A stretch of 64,000 bases of DNA, taken from NCBI GenBank assembly GCA_964513465.1, contig CAZEMR010000003.1, positions 29,373 through 93,372 on the forward strand, in the 5' to 3' direction. Position 1 is the first letter of the stretch. Each line of letters begins with the position of its first letter. Source of the DNA: CAZEMR01 sp964513465 (GTDB taxonomy: Bacteria; Bacteroidota; Ignavibacteria; Kapaibacteriales; UBA2268). A program made the position numbers and the translations under genes. Shown piece after piece: positions 9,662-19,379 of this stretch. The notes under the pieces were generated by a model. That model ran no database searches and was not told where the DNA came from. It saw only the letters and a list, made by a program, of their open reading frames with translations.

Positions 9662-10558
9662 TTACTCTTCGAAATTATATTTCCTTACCGATGGATCTTC
9701 GGGAATATTGATCAGCATATTGTCTATCAATCGAGTGCGGCCGAGATAGCATGCAATCATCATTACAATGCGCTGGCCGTCGATGAATACTTCGGGCTCG
9801 TCGAGCGTTTCGGAGTCGGCAGCGCTGGCATAATCGATTTTCATGGTGGGTTCGCTCCGCAGTACATTGTGCATTATCCCGTTTATTGTCTTGCGGCGGC
9901 GTTCGCCTGTAACTATTGCTTTGCGGGCTTTTTCGAGGGCGGCGAATAGTATCCCGGCTTTTGAGCGGTCTTCGTCGCTAAGATAGGTATTGCGGGAGCT
10001 CATCGCAAGGCCATCGGATTCGCGGACGGTAGGCAATACGATGATTTCGACATCGAAATCCAGGTCGCGTACAAATCGTTTTACGACGAGGGTCTGCTGA
10101 TAATCCTTCTGACCGAATATTGCCGCGTGGGGTTTTGTTATATTAAACAATTTTGCGCAGACAGTTGCCACGCCATTGAAATGCTTTGGCCGGATTGCGC
10201 CTTCGAATTTATCGGTTATTCCGTGCAGCATTACGTAGCTTGAATACCCTTCGGGATACATTTCCTGAACAGAAGGATAGAACAGGTAATCGCAGCCGCT
10301 TTCTTCCGCAAGCTGAACATCGCGCTCGAAATTGCGCGGATAGCGCTCGAAGTCCTCGTTCGGACCGAACTGAGTGGGGTTAACGAACAGTGTGGTGATG
10401 ACTATATCCCCCATTTCCGCGGCGCGGCGCATCAGACTCATGTGCCCTTCGTGGAGGTAGCCCATTGTCGGAACTACGATTATCCGTTTGCCGCGGGCGC
10501 GGTGAGCATCGGACAGCGCCTGCATTTCCTGAACGGTTTCGATTATGCGGATAGCCAT
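9662..10558 (-). CDS. panC: Pantothenate synthetase (pantoate-beta-alanine ligase)
   Basis: The enzyme condenses pantoate and beta-alanine with ATP in the cytoplasm, the last step to pantothenate for coenzyme A. At 298 residues it is a normal length. The N-terminal VPTMGYLHEGHMSLM segment contains the class I synthetase HxGH motif (HEGH). FVNPTQFGPNEDFERYPR, the GQKDYQQ motif near residue 150 and the late RxSDGLAMSSRN motif are all intact. It lies 20 bases downstream of the YigZ-type gene on the same strand and is probably co-transcribed with it. panB and panD are not in the window. Confidence 0.96.
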   Translation of the reverse strand: MAIRIIETVQEMQALSDAHRARGKRIIVVPTMGYLHEGHMSLMRRAAEMGDIVITTLFVNPTQFGPNEDFERYPRNFERDVQLAEESGCDYLFYPSVQEMYPEGYSSYVMLHGITDKFEGAIRPKHFNGVATVCAKLFNITKPHAAIFGQKDYQQTLVVKRFVRDLDFDVEIIVLPTVRESDGLAMSSRNTYLSDEDRSKAGILFAALEKARKAIVTGERRRKTINGIMHNVLRSEPTMKIDYASAADSETLDEPEVFIDGQRIVMMIACYLGRTRLIDNMLINIPEDPSVRKYNFEE

Positions 10559-10578
10559 ATATTTATTTCCTGAGATAA

Positions 10579-11214
10579 TTAATCGGAATTATTTTTTTCG
10601 ATAATTGTGCCTGCCCTCGCGCCGGTGTCTTCGGTTATCCGGCCAGCGAAATCATCCACCTTCGAGATCGGTATATTCGCCAGAAATTCAACGGCGTCGG
10701 TATATTCCTCCTCGAATGTAATGGCGTATTCGTCTACGAGCCGCTTGACCGCCGAAATATCCTCGTATGTGCAAAATACCCGCACCGGGATTGTGCGGTG
10801 CACCGGCCGGCGGCGGCACATTTCAATTGTCTGCCCTGCGGCTTCGGAATATGCCCGCGCCAGACCGCCCACTCCGAGCTTTGTGCCGCCGAAGTAGCGA
10901 GTGACCACGACTATTATATCGCTTACGTTATGCTTCTTAATTTCGAAGAGTATAGGCTTGCCAGCGCTGCCCGATGGTTCGCCGTCGTCGGAGGCGCGGA
11001 ACTCGAGGCCATCGTATCCGATGCGATAAGCAAAGCAGTTATGATTGGCATTATAATGCTTCGCGCGAACGGATTCCAGAAACATCAGCGCCTCGTCTTT
11101 ATCAGCCACGGGAGCGGCCTGGGCAATGAATTTGGAGCCCTTTATCTTAATCTCGCTTTCGTTTTTTTCTTCGATAGTATAATATTTATCAATATCTTTG
11201 CGCTTGTTATCCAT
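10579..11214 (-). CDS. YigZ/IMPACT family protein (UPF0029)
   Basis: This 211-residue protein carries the UPF0029 signature: HNCFAYRIG near 58, SDDGEPSGSAGKPIL near 76 and VVVTRYFGGTKLGVGGLARAY near 100. A C-terminal DUF1949-like region follows. Relatives include E. coli YigZ and eukaryotic IMPACT, which touches translation control; the bacterial biochemical role is not settled. Only 39 bases separate its start from the divergent bshA gene, so the two promoters must overlap or be very compact. Confidence 0.9.
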   Translation of the reverse strand: MDNKRKDIDKYYTIEEKNESEIKIKGSKFIAQAAPVADKDEALMFLESVRAKHYNANHNCFAYRIGYDGLEFRASDDGEPSGSAGKPILFEIKKHNVSDIIVVVTRYFGGTKLGVGGLARAYSEAAGQTIEMCRRRPVHRTIPVRVFCTYEDISAVKRLVDEYAITFEEEYTDAVEFLANIPISKVDDFAGRITEDTGARAGTIIEKNNSD

Positions 11215-11253
11215 TGCTTCCCATGTTTTTGATCAATACAGGAAAATTAATTC

Positions 11254-12381
11254 ATGAAAATCGGAATGGTTTGCTACCCAACCTACGGCGGCAGCGGAAT
11301 CGTCGCCACCGAGCTCGGAATCGAGATGGCCCGTCGCGGACATGAAGTGCATTTTATCAGCTACTCCATGCCCATGAGGCTGGACTCGTTTCAGGAAAAT
11401 ATTTTCTTTCATGAAGTCGAATTTCCTCATTATCCTCTGTTCGAATTCCATCTTTATTCCCTGGCGCTCACCGGCAAGATCATCGAGGTCGCCAAATACG
11501 AGGGGATCGAAATACTGCATGTTCATTATGCTATCCCCCACGCGGTCAGCGGGATACTCTCGAAAATGATACTTGACGAAGACATCAGGCTCAAAGTCAT
11601 TACCACGCTGCACGGCACCGATATTACGCTTGTCGGGCTCGAGCCGGGATTTATGCCCATAGTCCGGTTCTCGCTCGGGCAGTCCGATATGCTGACTGCG
11701 GTATCGGAACATCTGCGGCAGAAAACCATTCAGAATTTTTCTTCGAAAAAAGAAATTCGGGTTTTGCCGAACTTCGTAGAGACAAATATATATAAAAGAC
11801 TCGAGTGCCCGAAAATTAAAAATCAATTAGCCCCGGATGGGGAAAAAATTTTGATACATATTTCCAATTTTCGATCGGTGAAACGAGTGACTGATACCGT
11901 GCGGATACTCGCCGAAGTAATCAAGCACCATCCCGCCCGACTGGTACTGGTGGGCGACGGCCCCGACCGAAGTGAAACAGAAAGACTCGCCCGCGAGCTG
12001 GGGATAATCGAATATGTACGATTCCTCGGCAAGCAGACAGCTGTAGTAGAGCTGCTTTCCTGCGCGGATATATTTCTGCTGCCGAGCCAGGCCGAGAGCT
12101 TCGGGCTTGCCGCGCTCGAAGCCCAGAGCTGCGGCGTGCCGGTGGTGGCGGCTAATATCGGAGGCATACCCGAGGTGGTCTCACACGGCGAAACCGGCTA
12201 TGTGGCCGCTATGGGCGACACAGACCGCATGGCCAAATATTGCACCGACCTGTTCAATAATCCGAAAAAATGGAAGATATTTTCGGATAATGCGCGGTCG
12301 CGTGCAGTCGAAAAATTCGATACAAAAGTGATTATTCCGCTTTATGAGCAATTATATCGCGATGCCCTGCAGCTTGAATAA
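11254..12381 (+). CDS. bshA: N-acetyl-alpha-D-glucosaminyl L-malate synthase (bacillithiol biosynthesis)
   Basis: BshA transfers GlcNAc from UDP-GlcNAc to L-malate, the first step to the thiol bacillithiol. The 375-residue GT4 glycosyltransferase begins MKIGMVCYPTYGGSGIVATE, which is typical of BshA. HVHYAIPHA, TTLHGTDITLVG and the late nucleotide-sugar motif PSQAESFGLAALEAQSCGVPVV all match. An AGGA lies about ten bases before the ATG. bshB and bshC are not in the window. The gene ends seven bases before the converging M14 peptidase gene. Confidence 0.93.
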   Translation: MKIGMVCYPTYGGSGIVATELGIEMARRGHEVHFISYSMPMRLDSFQENIFFHEVEFPHYPLFEFHLYSLALTGKIIEVAKYEGIEILHVHYAIPHAVSGILSKMILDEDIRLKVITTLHGTDITLVGLEPGFMPIVRFSLGQSDMLTAVSEHLRQKTIQNFSSKKEIRVLPNFVETNIYKRLECPKIKNQLAPDGEKILIHISNFRSVKRVTDTVRILAEVIKHHPARLVLVGDGPDRSETERLARELGIIEYVRFLGKQTAVVELLSCADIFLLPSQAESFGLAALEAQSCGVPVVAANIGGIPEVVSHGETGYVAAMGDTDRMAKYCTDLFNNPKKWKIFSDNARSRAVEKFDTKVIIPLYEQLYRDALQLE

Positions 12382-12388
12382 TCCTTTA

Positions 12389-14707
12389 TTATCTGATGAT
12401 AATTATTTTTCTGAAGATGTATCCATTGGAATTATAAATCCGGAAATAATAAACTCCCGCGGCGAGCCCCGCAGTGCTGATTCTAAGTTCTGTGCGCTCG
12501 ACTATACCCAAGTACACTCTGCTGCCCTCTATATTTATTAATTCATATTCGAAATTAATATAATCCGAGGGAAGAGTTATAATTATATCCTCGCCTGCAA
12601 TAGCCGGCTGGGGTCTTATGCTTATATCTGAGTCCGGGGCGTCATCGACTGATGTTGCAAAGTCGAAAGTATGCAGCTTCATCGAGGCAATATCCCAACC
12701 GGAAAATTTTTTGCTTTTGTCGCTGAGCACTCCAAATCGGAGAATGACGGACTGTCCGGCGTAATCGTCCAGCGAAATCCGCTCTGTAATGACGTCTTTC
12801 ATATTCCCGTGCCAGCCTGGAGCACCAGCGGGCTGTTTGGTTTTGTCGATACCGAGTCCCTCGACTGATCTTGTGCCGCGGAGGTATTCCCATGTTTCGC
12901 CGCCATTAGTGGATATTTGCGCAACTGCAAAATCATAGGTGCGCTCGATCATCCAGCGCGATGCGATCTCGAGTTCGGCAGCTTCCGCGAATGTGAGATC
13001 GATAGGCTCGCGCCATGTAATATAATTATCCGTGGCGGCGGCATATTCCTCAAACGGGCTGTCGCTGAGATAATATTTTGCAAATTCTATGAACTGGAGC
13101 CCCCAATCGCCGGCATCCCACTGCTCGCGGAGAGTCTGGCCGTCGTACATCACAATAGTTTTGGGAATTACCAGGCGGACGTCAAGTGTATCCTTACGTC
13201 CGAGTTGCTCATCAGATACGCTTACTTCGAATGGAACAATATCTCCATTGGGAAAGCCTTTTTCGTAATCAATATCGAAAGTAATTGTCTGCGACCGCCC
13301 GGAAGGTAATATATATATCTTCCGGTCGGGATATTTGACTTTAATTTTATTATTCAGCGGTCTGACAATAACATCTTTCTCACCATCGAAATCACCGGTG
13401 CCGATATTGCAGAACCTTATAGATAATTTCTGGGATTCATTTTCGGAATATTCGATAGAGTAATCTACTGGCCGGATATTAACTCCGGCGCTGTGCGCAG
13501 TCTCATAAAAAAGCGGAAGATTGTTTGCGGTAAGCGGCGCAATGCGATCGGATTGGGGCCAGAAACCGTCGAGTCTGTTTCCGATTTCGGGAGTAAAAGC
13601 GATGATTGCGGGTTTTTCCGGTGATTCGAGATATAACCAGTCGTCAGATGCTCCACGGGCGATATAGCCGACTGTTTCACTGTCGAGACCATACACATAT
13701 TTGGTTGAAAGATTAATAAACTGAGAGAATGCACGGTATAAAACCGAATCCTCGGTTTCGCGGTCGAGCACACCCCATGGATAGAGCAGCAGATTTCCCC
13801 ACGAATGCAAATTGAGCGCAATCCGGAAATTATGCCTGAGGCAGAGATCGCGAATGGCGCGTGTTTCGGGTTCGGAAAACGCTGCCGGCCCTCTATATGT
13901 GTCGCTCTGGATATCTGTCGAAGAGCCGCCGTTCGGATGATCCCACAAATAATGGGGTCCATAATTGCGATTGAGATCGACCCCCCATGTGGTATCGTTA
14001 ATCGGACGACGGTTGCGGCGCCAGAATCCGCCACCTTTGGGCATGATTCGCTGGTTGAAAGCATATCCATCGGGATTCACCACCGGCACAACAACCATTC
14101 TTCGATTATTCATTATATATATAGCTTCGGGATTATTGTTAAGATAATTTTCGAAAAGATTATATATAAAATGCAGTAAAGACATTACGCTCATAGGCTC
14201 GCGGGCATGATGCAGAGCCGTCAATAATGCTTCGGGGCATTCGCCGTCGGAGCATCCGATGGTATAAGCCCATATCGGGCGGTCTTCCCATGTACGGCCG
14301 ATTTCTTCGCGTGTAACCAATTCGGGGAAATCCACCGTCAGATTTTCCATAAAATCATAGATTTCATCTAATTTATAATATCCGCTCATAGAGCCGGCTG
14401 GCATTCCGTTGATGGACTGGACGCGATCCCGCTTGGAAGCGGACAGCCGTTTTGAATAATATGCCTCGAGATCGTTAATTATGACTTCGACGCTGTCGCA
14501 GGTTTTCAGAATTTGTGCATATTCGTGAGAATTGACTACGAATTCAGAGGAATTGCCATTTCGGGCGACGCATTCAATCCCGCGATCGGGAGCGAAACTT
14601 TCGGAATTAAATATTCGTATTAACTTATATTGGTGCGCTTCGGCAGTGAGAATTCCGGCAAAGAGGAACAGTGCCCAAAAAGCCAGCGTAAATGATTTTC
14701 TTTTCAT
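12389..14707 (-). CDS. T9SS-secreted M14 zinc carboxypeptidase
   Basis: A signal peptide (residues 1-24, ending AEA) leads a 772-residue secreted protein. The M14 peptidase domain, about residues 115-400, starts with YYKLDEIYDFM. It has the zinc motif HHAREPMS (HxxE), the substrate-binding region NPDGYAFNQR, and GVDLNRNY. A later histidine occurs in NLHSWGN and the catalytic glutamate is probably in FTPEIGN. A beta-rich middle region follows, and a T9SS sorting tail starts near IRPQPAIAGEDI and ends in RKIIIIR. It should cleave peptides outside the cell. It converges on bshA with a seven-base gap and no visible terminator. Confidence 0.92.
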   Translation of the reverse strand: MKRKSFTLAFWALFLFAGILTAEAHQYKLIRIFNSESFAPDRGIECVARNGNSSEFVVNSHEYAQILKTCDSVEVIINDLEAYYSKRLSASKRDRVQSINGMPAGSMSGYYKLDEIYDFMENLTVDFPELVTREEIGRTWEDRPIWAYTIGCSDGECPEALLTALHHAREPMSVMSLLHFIYNLFENYLNNNPEAIYIMNNRRMVVVPVVNPDGYAFNQRIMPKGGGFWRRNRRPINDTTWGVDLNRNYGPHYLWDHPNGGSSTDIQSDTYRGPAAFSEPETRAIRDLCLRHNFRIALNLHSWGNLLLYPWGVLDRETEDSVLYRAFSQFINLSTKYVYGLDSETVGYIARGASDDWLYLESPEKPAIIAFTPEIGNRLDGFWPQSDRIAPLTANNLPLFYETAHSAGVNIRPVDYSIEYSENESQKLSIRFCNIGTGDFDGEKDVIVRPLNNKIKVKYPDRKIYILPSGRSQTITFDIDYEKGFPNGDIVPFEVSVSDEQLGRKDTLDVRLVIPKTIVMYDGQTLREQWDAGDWGLQFIEFAKYYLSDSPFEEYAAATDNYITWREPIDLTFAEAAELEIASRWMIERTYDFAVAQISTNGGETWEYLRGTRSVEGLGIDKTKQPAGAPGWHGNMKDVITERISLDDYAGQSVILRFGVLSDKSKKFSGWDIASMKLHTFDFATSVDDAPDSDISIRPQPAIAGEDIIITLPSDYINFEYELINIEGSRVYLGIVERTELRISTAGLAAGVYYFRIYNSNGYIFRKIIIIR

Positions 14708-15029
14708 AAATATTCACTAATAATTTGTATAAGCATACGTTATAGTATAAAGACATAGAAAACTAATAAATTTGCATGGAATAATATCAAAAAAAGTGAT
14801 ATTTATATATAAATAGTGTAAATTCCATGTAACTAAAGGCGATTTTTGGTGTTAATATATGTGAGTAAATATGCATAATTTCTGTAATCGAAGATTAATG
14901 AGTCCGGGTTTTCTATCCATATTTTCTTCAACAATGTTTTGAAATTATTGGACTTTTTAATATTATAGCAAGTTAATAATCGCACGAATCCCAATATTAT
15001 TATCATTTTATTTTTTTGGAGTGTTTATT
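14708..15029. other. Divergent AT-rich intergenic region
   Basis: This 322-base gap separates the M14 peptidase (minus) from the large secreted protein (plus), so it must hold both promoters. It is strongly AT-rich. TAAATTTG at 14767-14774 resembles a Bacteroidota -7 element but has no good -33 partner. A GGAG ribosome binding site sits at 15018-15021. I see no RNA gene or long inverted repeat. Confidence 0.5.
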
Positions 15030-18000
15030 ATGAAAAATTATTACACAAAATTTATGTCCTTTGCGGCGATGCTGATAGCAGCCGTACTGCTGATGCCAGA
15101 TACGACCCAGGCTCAGGAATACGTCGAGACTCAGATCGACGACGGCAAGGAATACTGGATTGGTGTTCCGCACTGCCGCAAAGAGGAAGGCGAGAAATTC
15201 CGCGGCGGATTTCCTATGCAGCTATGGGTATCTTCGAAAGTGGACACTCGCGTCAACGTAAAAGCTGATTACATTGGTATGGATCAGTTTTACGCTGTCA
15301 AGAAAAATGAAATTAAGGTCATCCCGCTCAATGACGAGCTGATGAACAAAGAATCCGAAGAAATCAAAGACTATGGTATTCAGATCATAGGCGACGACCC
15401 GATAAACGTAGTTGTGTATCTTTCCTATCAGTGGTCGGGCGAGGCCTATCGCTGCATTCCGGTGGAATGGCTCGGCAAAAAATATGTCACATTCAACCTA
15501 TATCTGGATAAAACAGATGATTACAGGCCTCCGCAATTTTTGATTGTGGCCACCAAGAACAATACACGCGTTTCTTATATACCCAGCGGAAACACTGTAA
15601 AACACGACGCCGGCAGAAAAGTCGACATTACTCTGAACCAGGGCCAGACCTATCTGGTCGAAGGCCGCATGACTCCCGGTATGGTACACATGGACCAGAC
15701 AGACCTCAGTGGTACTCTGATTCAGTCCACCGAGCCGATCGCAGTGATCTCCGGTCATACCAAAGGCGCTTTCCCGCGCTATCAGTCTCATATGCTTGGG
15801 CGCGCTGCAAACTTTATGCGCAATATGCTTACCGAGATGCTCTGGCCTACCGAGCTGCTTGGCAAGAAGTATATCTCCGCTCCTATCCTTTATAAAAACA
15901 GAAAACGCGGCGTTTCGCCCGACGATAAAGGCGATCTGATGCGCTTTATTGCTACCGAAAATGGCACAGACATCTACAGAATGCGCCAGGACGGTACCGG
16001 CGAAATGCTTATGTGGACCGGCCTCGATCGCGGCGAATGGCGCGACATCGTCACCCAGGAAGATGCCGCCATGTATACAGCGAACAAACCTATCGCAGTT
16101 GCACAGTATGGCAAAACCTGGTGGGACCACGAAGTAACACCGATCATCGGCAAAGACGACAAACCGCAGAACCCCAGCCGTAACGGACAGGGTATGCTTA
16201 TTACACTTGCTCCTATCGAGCGGTGGTGCACCTATGCCGCATTCAAATCGCCCGAAGGCATCGACAACTTCTTCTATATGACGTTTAAAGACGGCACAAT
16301 GGACAAGATCAAATTCGACGGCCAGTCTCTGCTCGCCAAATTCGGATCCGCTGTGAAACCGATCAAAGGTACGCCTTATGTATATCTGGCCACCGAGATC
16401 GGCATCGGCGACCACTGGATCGAATCCATCGATGATGATGCACGTTTCGCAGCTTATGCATATGGCAACTGGGACTATTGTAAAGACGGCTTTGCGTATG
16501 GCTATCCGGTTGGTATCAACTATGCCACCCCCTGCGAAGACAGCCTTTACGTAACAGACGTCATGACCTGCGGTAATGTAGAGGGCAATGGCTATGCAGT
16601 TGCGCTCACTGACGAAACCGAATGCGTCGGCCTCTTCAGAATGACCGTAGAAGATGCCCTCAATTATACATTCGATGACCACGACTTCGAAAAATTCGAC
16701 AAAGAAGCCCATTTTACGCTGAATATCAACAATCCGAACGACTCCGCTTATGCGAAAGTCCGGATTATGACTCTTTCGGCAAAAGAAATTACAAAAGAAT
16801 ATATCTATCAGCCCGAAAAGGTCAAAGCCGACCCGACCCTCCTCGACTTCGGCGTACTCAAAGCCAACGAAGAGGTTTGCAAAACTCTTACCCTTACTAA
16901 CCCGGGCAATACAAATGCAACAATCAACGACATCCGTCTGAAAGACGAAACCGTATACTTTACATATGATACGGACGATCTGCCCGTAACTCTGGCTCCC
17001 GGCGAAACCAAAGAGATCGAAATCTGCGCACTTTCACCCGAATTGCTCGACTATACAGTCCGCGATTCCGTCATCGTCGACCTTAGCTGCTATTCGCGTC
17101 CGGTCGCCGAACTCAGATTCAAAATGGGCGAGCCCGTTGTCTGGATCAGCGACGCTGACTGGGGCGAAGTACCCGTTGGTGAAGAAAGAGCACAGAAGGT
17201 ACAGATCGTCAATCAGGCAAAACTCCCGGTCGAAATTTACTCGATCACATGGGACGACCACGACCACTTCACCCGCGTGGAAGGTCTTAACTTCCCGCTC
17301 GTAGTTGAAGCAGGCACACCATTTGAATTCACTGCTTATTACAAGCCGGATGCTCCGGGCAACAACGACTATACCCGCGCAACATTCGAAGCTAATACAA
17401 ACAAAGATAAGCTCTATTCGGACTGGAACGGTACCGGTATCACAGCCGGCCCGGTAATTACCGGATACGACTGGCAATTCCGCCGCGTTCTCCGTGGCGA
17501 CCAGTTCGACCCGGTCGACCAGACTGTTGGTTACGAAGGCGAAATTACAATCAGCAACAGCGGTAACTCCGCACTCGACGTTGTAAGCGTACATATCGAA
17601 AACAACGACGAAAGCATCTTCGAAATCGCACGCGACGTCACAATCCCGGCACAGCTTCAGCCCGGCGAAACAATCACAATCGATGCATGGTTCTTCCCGA
17701 AAGATGAAGTATCATACGAATCGACTGTCGTATTCAAAGCTTCGTTCGAAGGCACAACCAAATCCGCCAACGCCAAGCTGCAGGGTATTGGCCAGCTTCC
17801 GCACGTCGAAATGACCGGCTATGAATTCACAACACCGCTCGAGCAGGGCCAGTCGGCAACAAGCGATGAGCCTTACTTCAAGAACCTGGTTATGAGCCAG
17901 TTCCCGATGGAACTGACCGTTTTCGATCTGCGCATCGAAGGTCCGGATGCAAATGCATTCGAAATCGACCCGCAATTCTATATCGATAATCCGTTTAATA

Positions 18001-19262
18001 TTACAATGACGCCGGATGAAGTAATCAATATTCCGGTGAAATTCACAGCTATTCACAATGGCAAACACACAGCAAGACTGGTAATCGACGACGACGCTCC
18101 CGAAAATCCGAATCCCGAACTCATCGGTTATGGATTCATGCAGGGACTCGAAACTACCAATCATGACTTTGGCACAATCTTTAAAACATTGTCCAAATCC
18201 GGACAGGTTAGCCTGACCAATACCGGTACTATCGACGCAACAATCACCGAGCCGCTGATGATCGAAGGCGATGGCGCCAACTACTTTACAATTCGCGGCT
18301 GGAAAACCGAAAATACCGGTCTTGATAATCCGGCAGTGCCGTTCGATCTCGAACCCGGCGATAAACTCATCGTCGACGTCGACTTTATGCCGATGGAAGC
18401 CGAAACATACGACGCATACATCGAATATACTACCTCCGCTGGCAACGCCCAGTCGAGCCTGACCGGCAAAGGTATGGAATTCAGAATGATCGCAAGAATT
18501 CCCAAAGATAAATACGTCGCAATCCCCGGCGAAAAAGTCGAGATAGAATTCATGATCGATCCTCATTCGGAGGAAGCCAAAGCTCTGGAACAGGCAAATA
18601 TCACCGAATTCAAAGCTAAGGTTTATTTCAACGAAGGTAACTTACCGAACGATCTGATGCTCATCTATCCTGACGTGGCCAATGCCAATGACATCATAAC
18701 CAATGGCACAATGACCGACGGCTGGACAGTCGCCGACCAGTATCCGAGGATCGTCGAAGACGACGGCTATCTGATCGTGAAATTCGAAAACGACGAACCG
18801 CTCAAGGGCAGCGGAGTACTCTTCAAGTTCAACATGTTCACATATCTAAGCGATATTACAACTGTTGACGTACCCTGCGAATTCCTGCCCCAGGGCGTTT
18901 CCGCAAACTATACGATTGTCGAAAACGAACCCGGCGATATCAAAATCCAGCCGGTCTGCGTCAACGACCTTCGTCTGATCGTAACAACGGGCGCAAAATA
19001 CAACCTGTTCGACGCTACGCCGAATCCGGTCAGCTCGCTTACAACGATCAAATACTCGATCGGTATCAAAGCTCATACTTCGCTTTCGCTCTATAACTCC
19101 AACGGCGAGAAAGTCACAGAACTCGTCTCCGGACATCAGCAGCCTGGCGTTTATGAAGTTGATATCGACGTCAGCAAACTCGGAATCGGTTCGGGCTCAT
19201 ATTACTATCGCCTCGAATCAGGTCCGTTCGAATCGACAAAACCGATGGTTATCGTTAAATAA
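15030..19262 (+). CDS. Large T9SS-secreted protein with IgGFc-like N-terminus and choice-of-anchor D-type repeats
   Basis: I chose the ATG at 15030 rather than the upstream GTG at 15021 because GGAG at 15018-15021 is spaced correctly only for the ATG. The 1410-residue product begins with a signal peptide ending near TTQAQ. Residues about 30-500 resemble the IgGFc-binding-type N-terminal domain seen in Bacteroidota surface proteins (EYWIGVP, PPQFLIVATKNNTRVSYIPSG). About five HYDIN/ASPM-like choice-of-anchor D segments follow (LDFGVLKANEEV, HDFGTIFKTLSKSGQVSLTN). A region near 1160-1320 is cohesin-like, and a sorting tail begins at DATPNPVSS. Its role is probably adhesive or structural; the ligand is unknown. 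Codon use here is richer in GAC, GAA and ACA than in its neighbours, as expected of a highly expressed gene. Confidence 0.82.
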   Translation: MKNYYTKFMSFAAMLIAAVLLMPDTTQAQEYVETQIDDGKEYWIGVPHCRKEEGEKFRGGFPMQLWVSSKVDTRVNVKADYIGMDQFYAVKKNEIKVIPLNDELMNKESEEIKDYGIQIIGDDPINVVVYLSYQWSGEAYRCIPVEWLGKKYVTFNLYLDKTDDYRPPQFLIVATKNNTRVSYIPSGNTVKHDAGRKVDITLNQGQTYLVEGRMTPGMVHMDQTDLSGTLIQSTEPIAVISGHTKGAFPRYQSHMLGRAANFMRNMLTEMLWPTELLGKKYISAPILYKNRKRGVSPDDKGDLMRFIATENGTDIYRMRQDGTGEMLMWTGLDRGEWRDIVTQEDAAMYTANKPIAVAQYGKTWWDHEVTPIIGKDDKPQNPSRNGQGMLITLAPIERWCTYAAFKSPEGIDNFFYMTFKDGTMDKIKFDGQSLLAKFGSAVKPIKGTPYVYLATEIGIGDHWIESIDDDARFAAYAYGNWDYCKDGFAYGYPVGINYATPCEDSLYVTDVMTCGNVEGNGYAVALTDETECVGLFRMTVEDALNYTFDDHDFEKFDKEAHFTLNINNPNDSAYAKVRIMTLSAKEITKEYIYQPEKVKADPTLLDFGVLKANEEVCKTLTLTNPGNTNATINDIRLKDETVYFTYDTDDLPVTLAPGETKEIEICALSPELLDYTVRDSVIVDLSCYSRPVAELRFKMGEPVVWISDADWGEVPVGEERAQKVQIVNQAKLPVEIYSITWDDHDHFTRVEGLNFPLVVEAGTPFEFTAYYKPDAPGNNDYTRATFEANTNKDKLYSDWNGTGITAGPVITGYDWQFRRVLRGDQFDPVDQTVGYEGEITISNSGNSALDVVSVHIENNDESIFEIARDVTIPAQLQPGETITIDAWFFPKDEVSYESTVVFKASFEGTTKSANAKLQGIGQLPHVEMTGYEFTTPLEQGQSATSDEPYFKNLVMSQFPMELTVFDLRIEGPDANAFEIDPQFYIDNPFNITMTPDEVINIPVKFTAIHNGKHTARLVIDDDAPENPNPELIGYGFMQGLETTNHDFGTIFKTLSKSGQVSLTNTGTIDATITEPLMIEGDGANYFTIRGWKTENTGLDNPAVPFDLEPGDKLIVDVDFMPMEAETYDAYIEYTTSAGNAQSSLTGKGMEFRMIARIPKDKYVAIPGEKVEIEFMIDPHSEEAKALEQANITEFKAKVYFNEGNLPNDLMLIYPDVANANDIITNGTMTDGWTVADQYPRIVEDDGYLIVKFENDEPLKGSGVLFKFNMFTYLSDITTVDVPCEFLPQGVSANYTIVENEPGDIKIQPVCVNDLRLIVTTGAKYNLFDATPNPVSSLTTIKYSIGIKAHTSLSLYNSNGEKVTELVSGHQQPGVYEVDIDVSKLGIGSGSYYYRLESGPFESTKPMVIVK

Positions 19263-19286
19263 TCATCAGAAATAATCCACTCCAAA

Positions 19287-19317
19287 GGCTGTCCGGCTAG
19301 TTCGGGCAGCCTTTTTT
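19287..19317 (+). terminator. Intrinsic terminator after the large secreted protein
   Basis: An 8-bp stem (GGCTGTCC with GGGCAGCC, one G-U pair) is followed by six T. It lies 24 bases after the stop codon. Confidence 0.85.
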
Positions 19318-19379
19318 GTGCAATAATATCCTTTGAAATTAGTTATATATATGGTTGAATAATTAACACATACGGCAAA

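Noticed and set aside
15498..16712. Long minus-strand frame of about 400 codons
   Set aside because: It lies entirely inside the large T9SS gene on the other strand, has no recognisable domain or ribosome binding site, and reflects the codon bias of that gene.
17712..18566. Minus-strand frame of about 280 codons
   Set aside because: It is antisense to the same T9SS gene and has a cysteine- and histidine-rich composition typical of a shadow frame.
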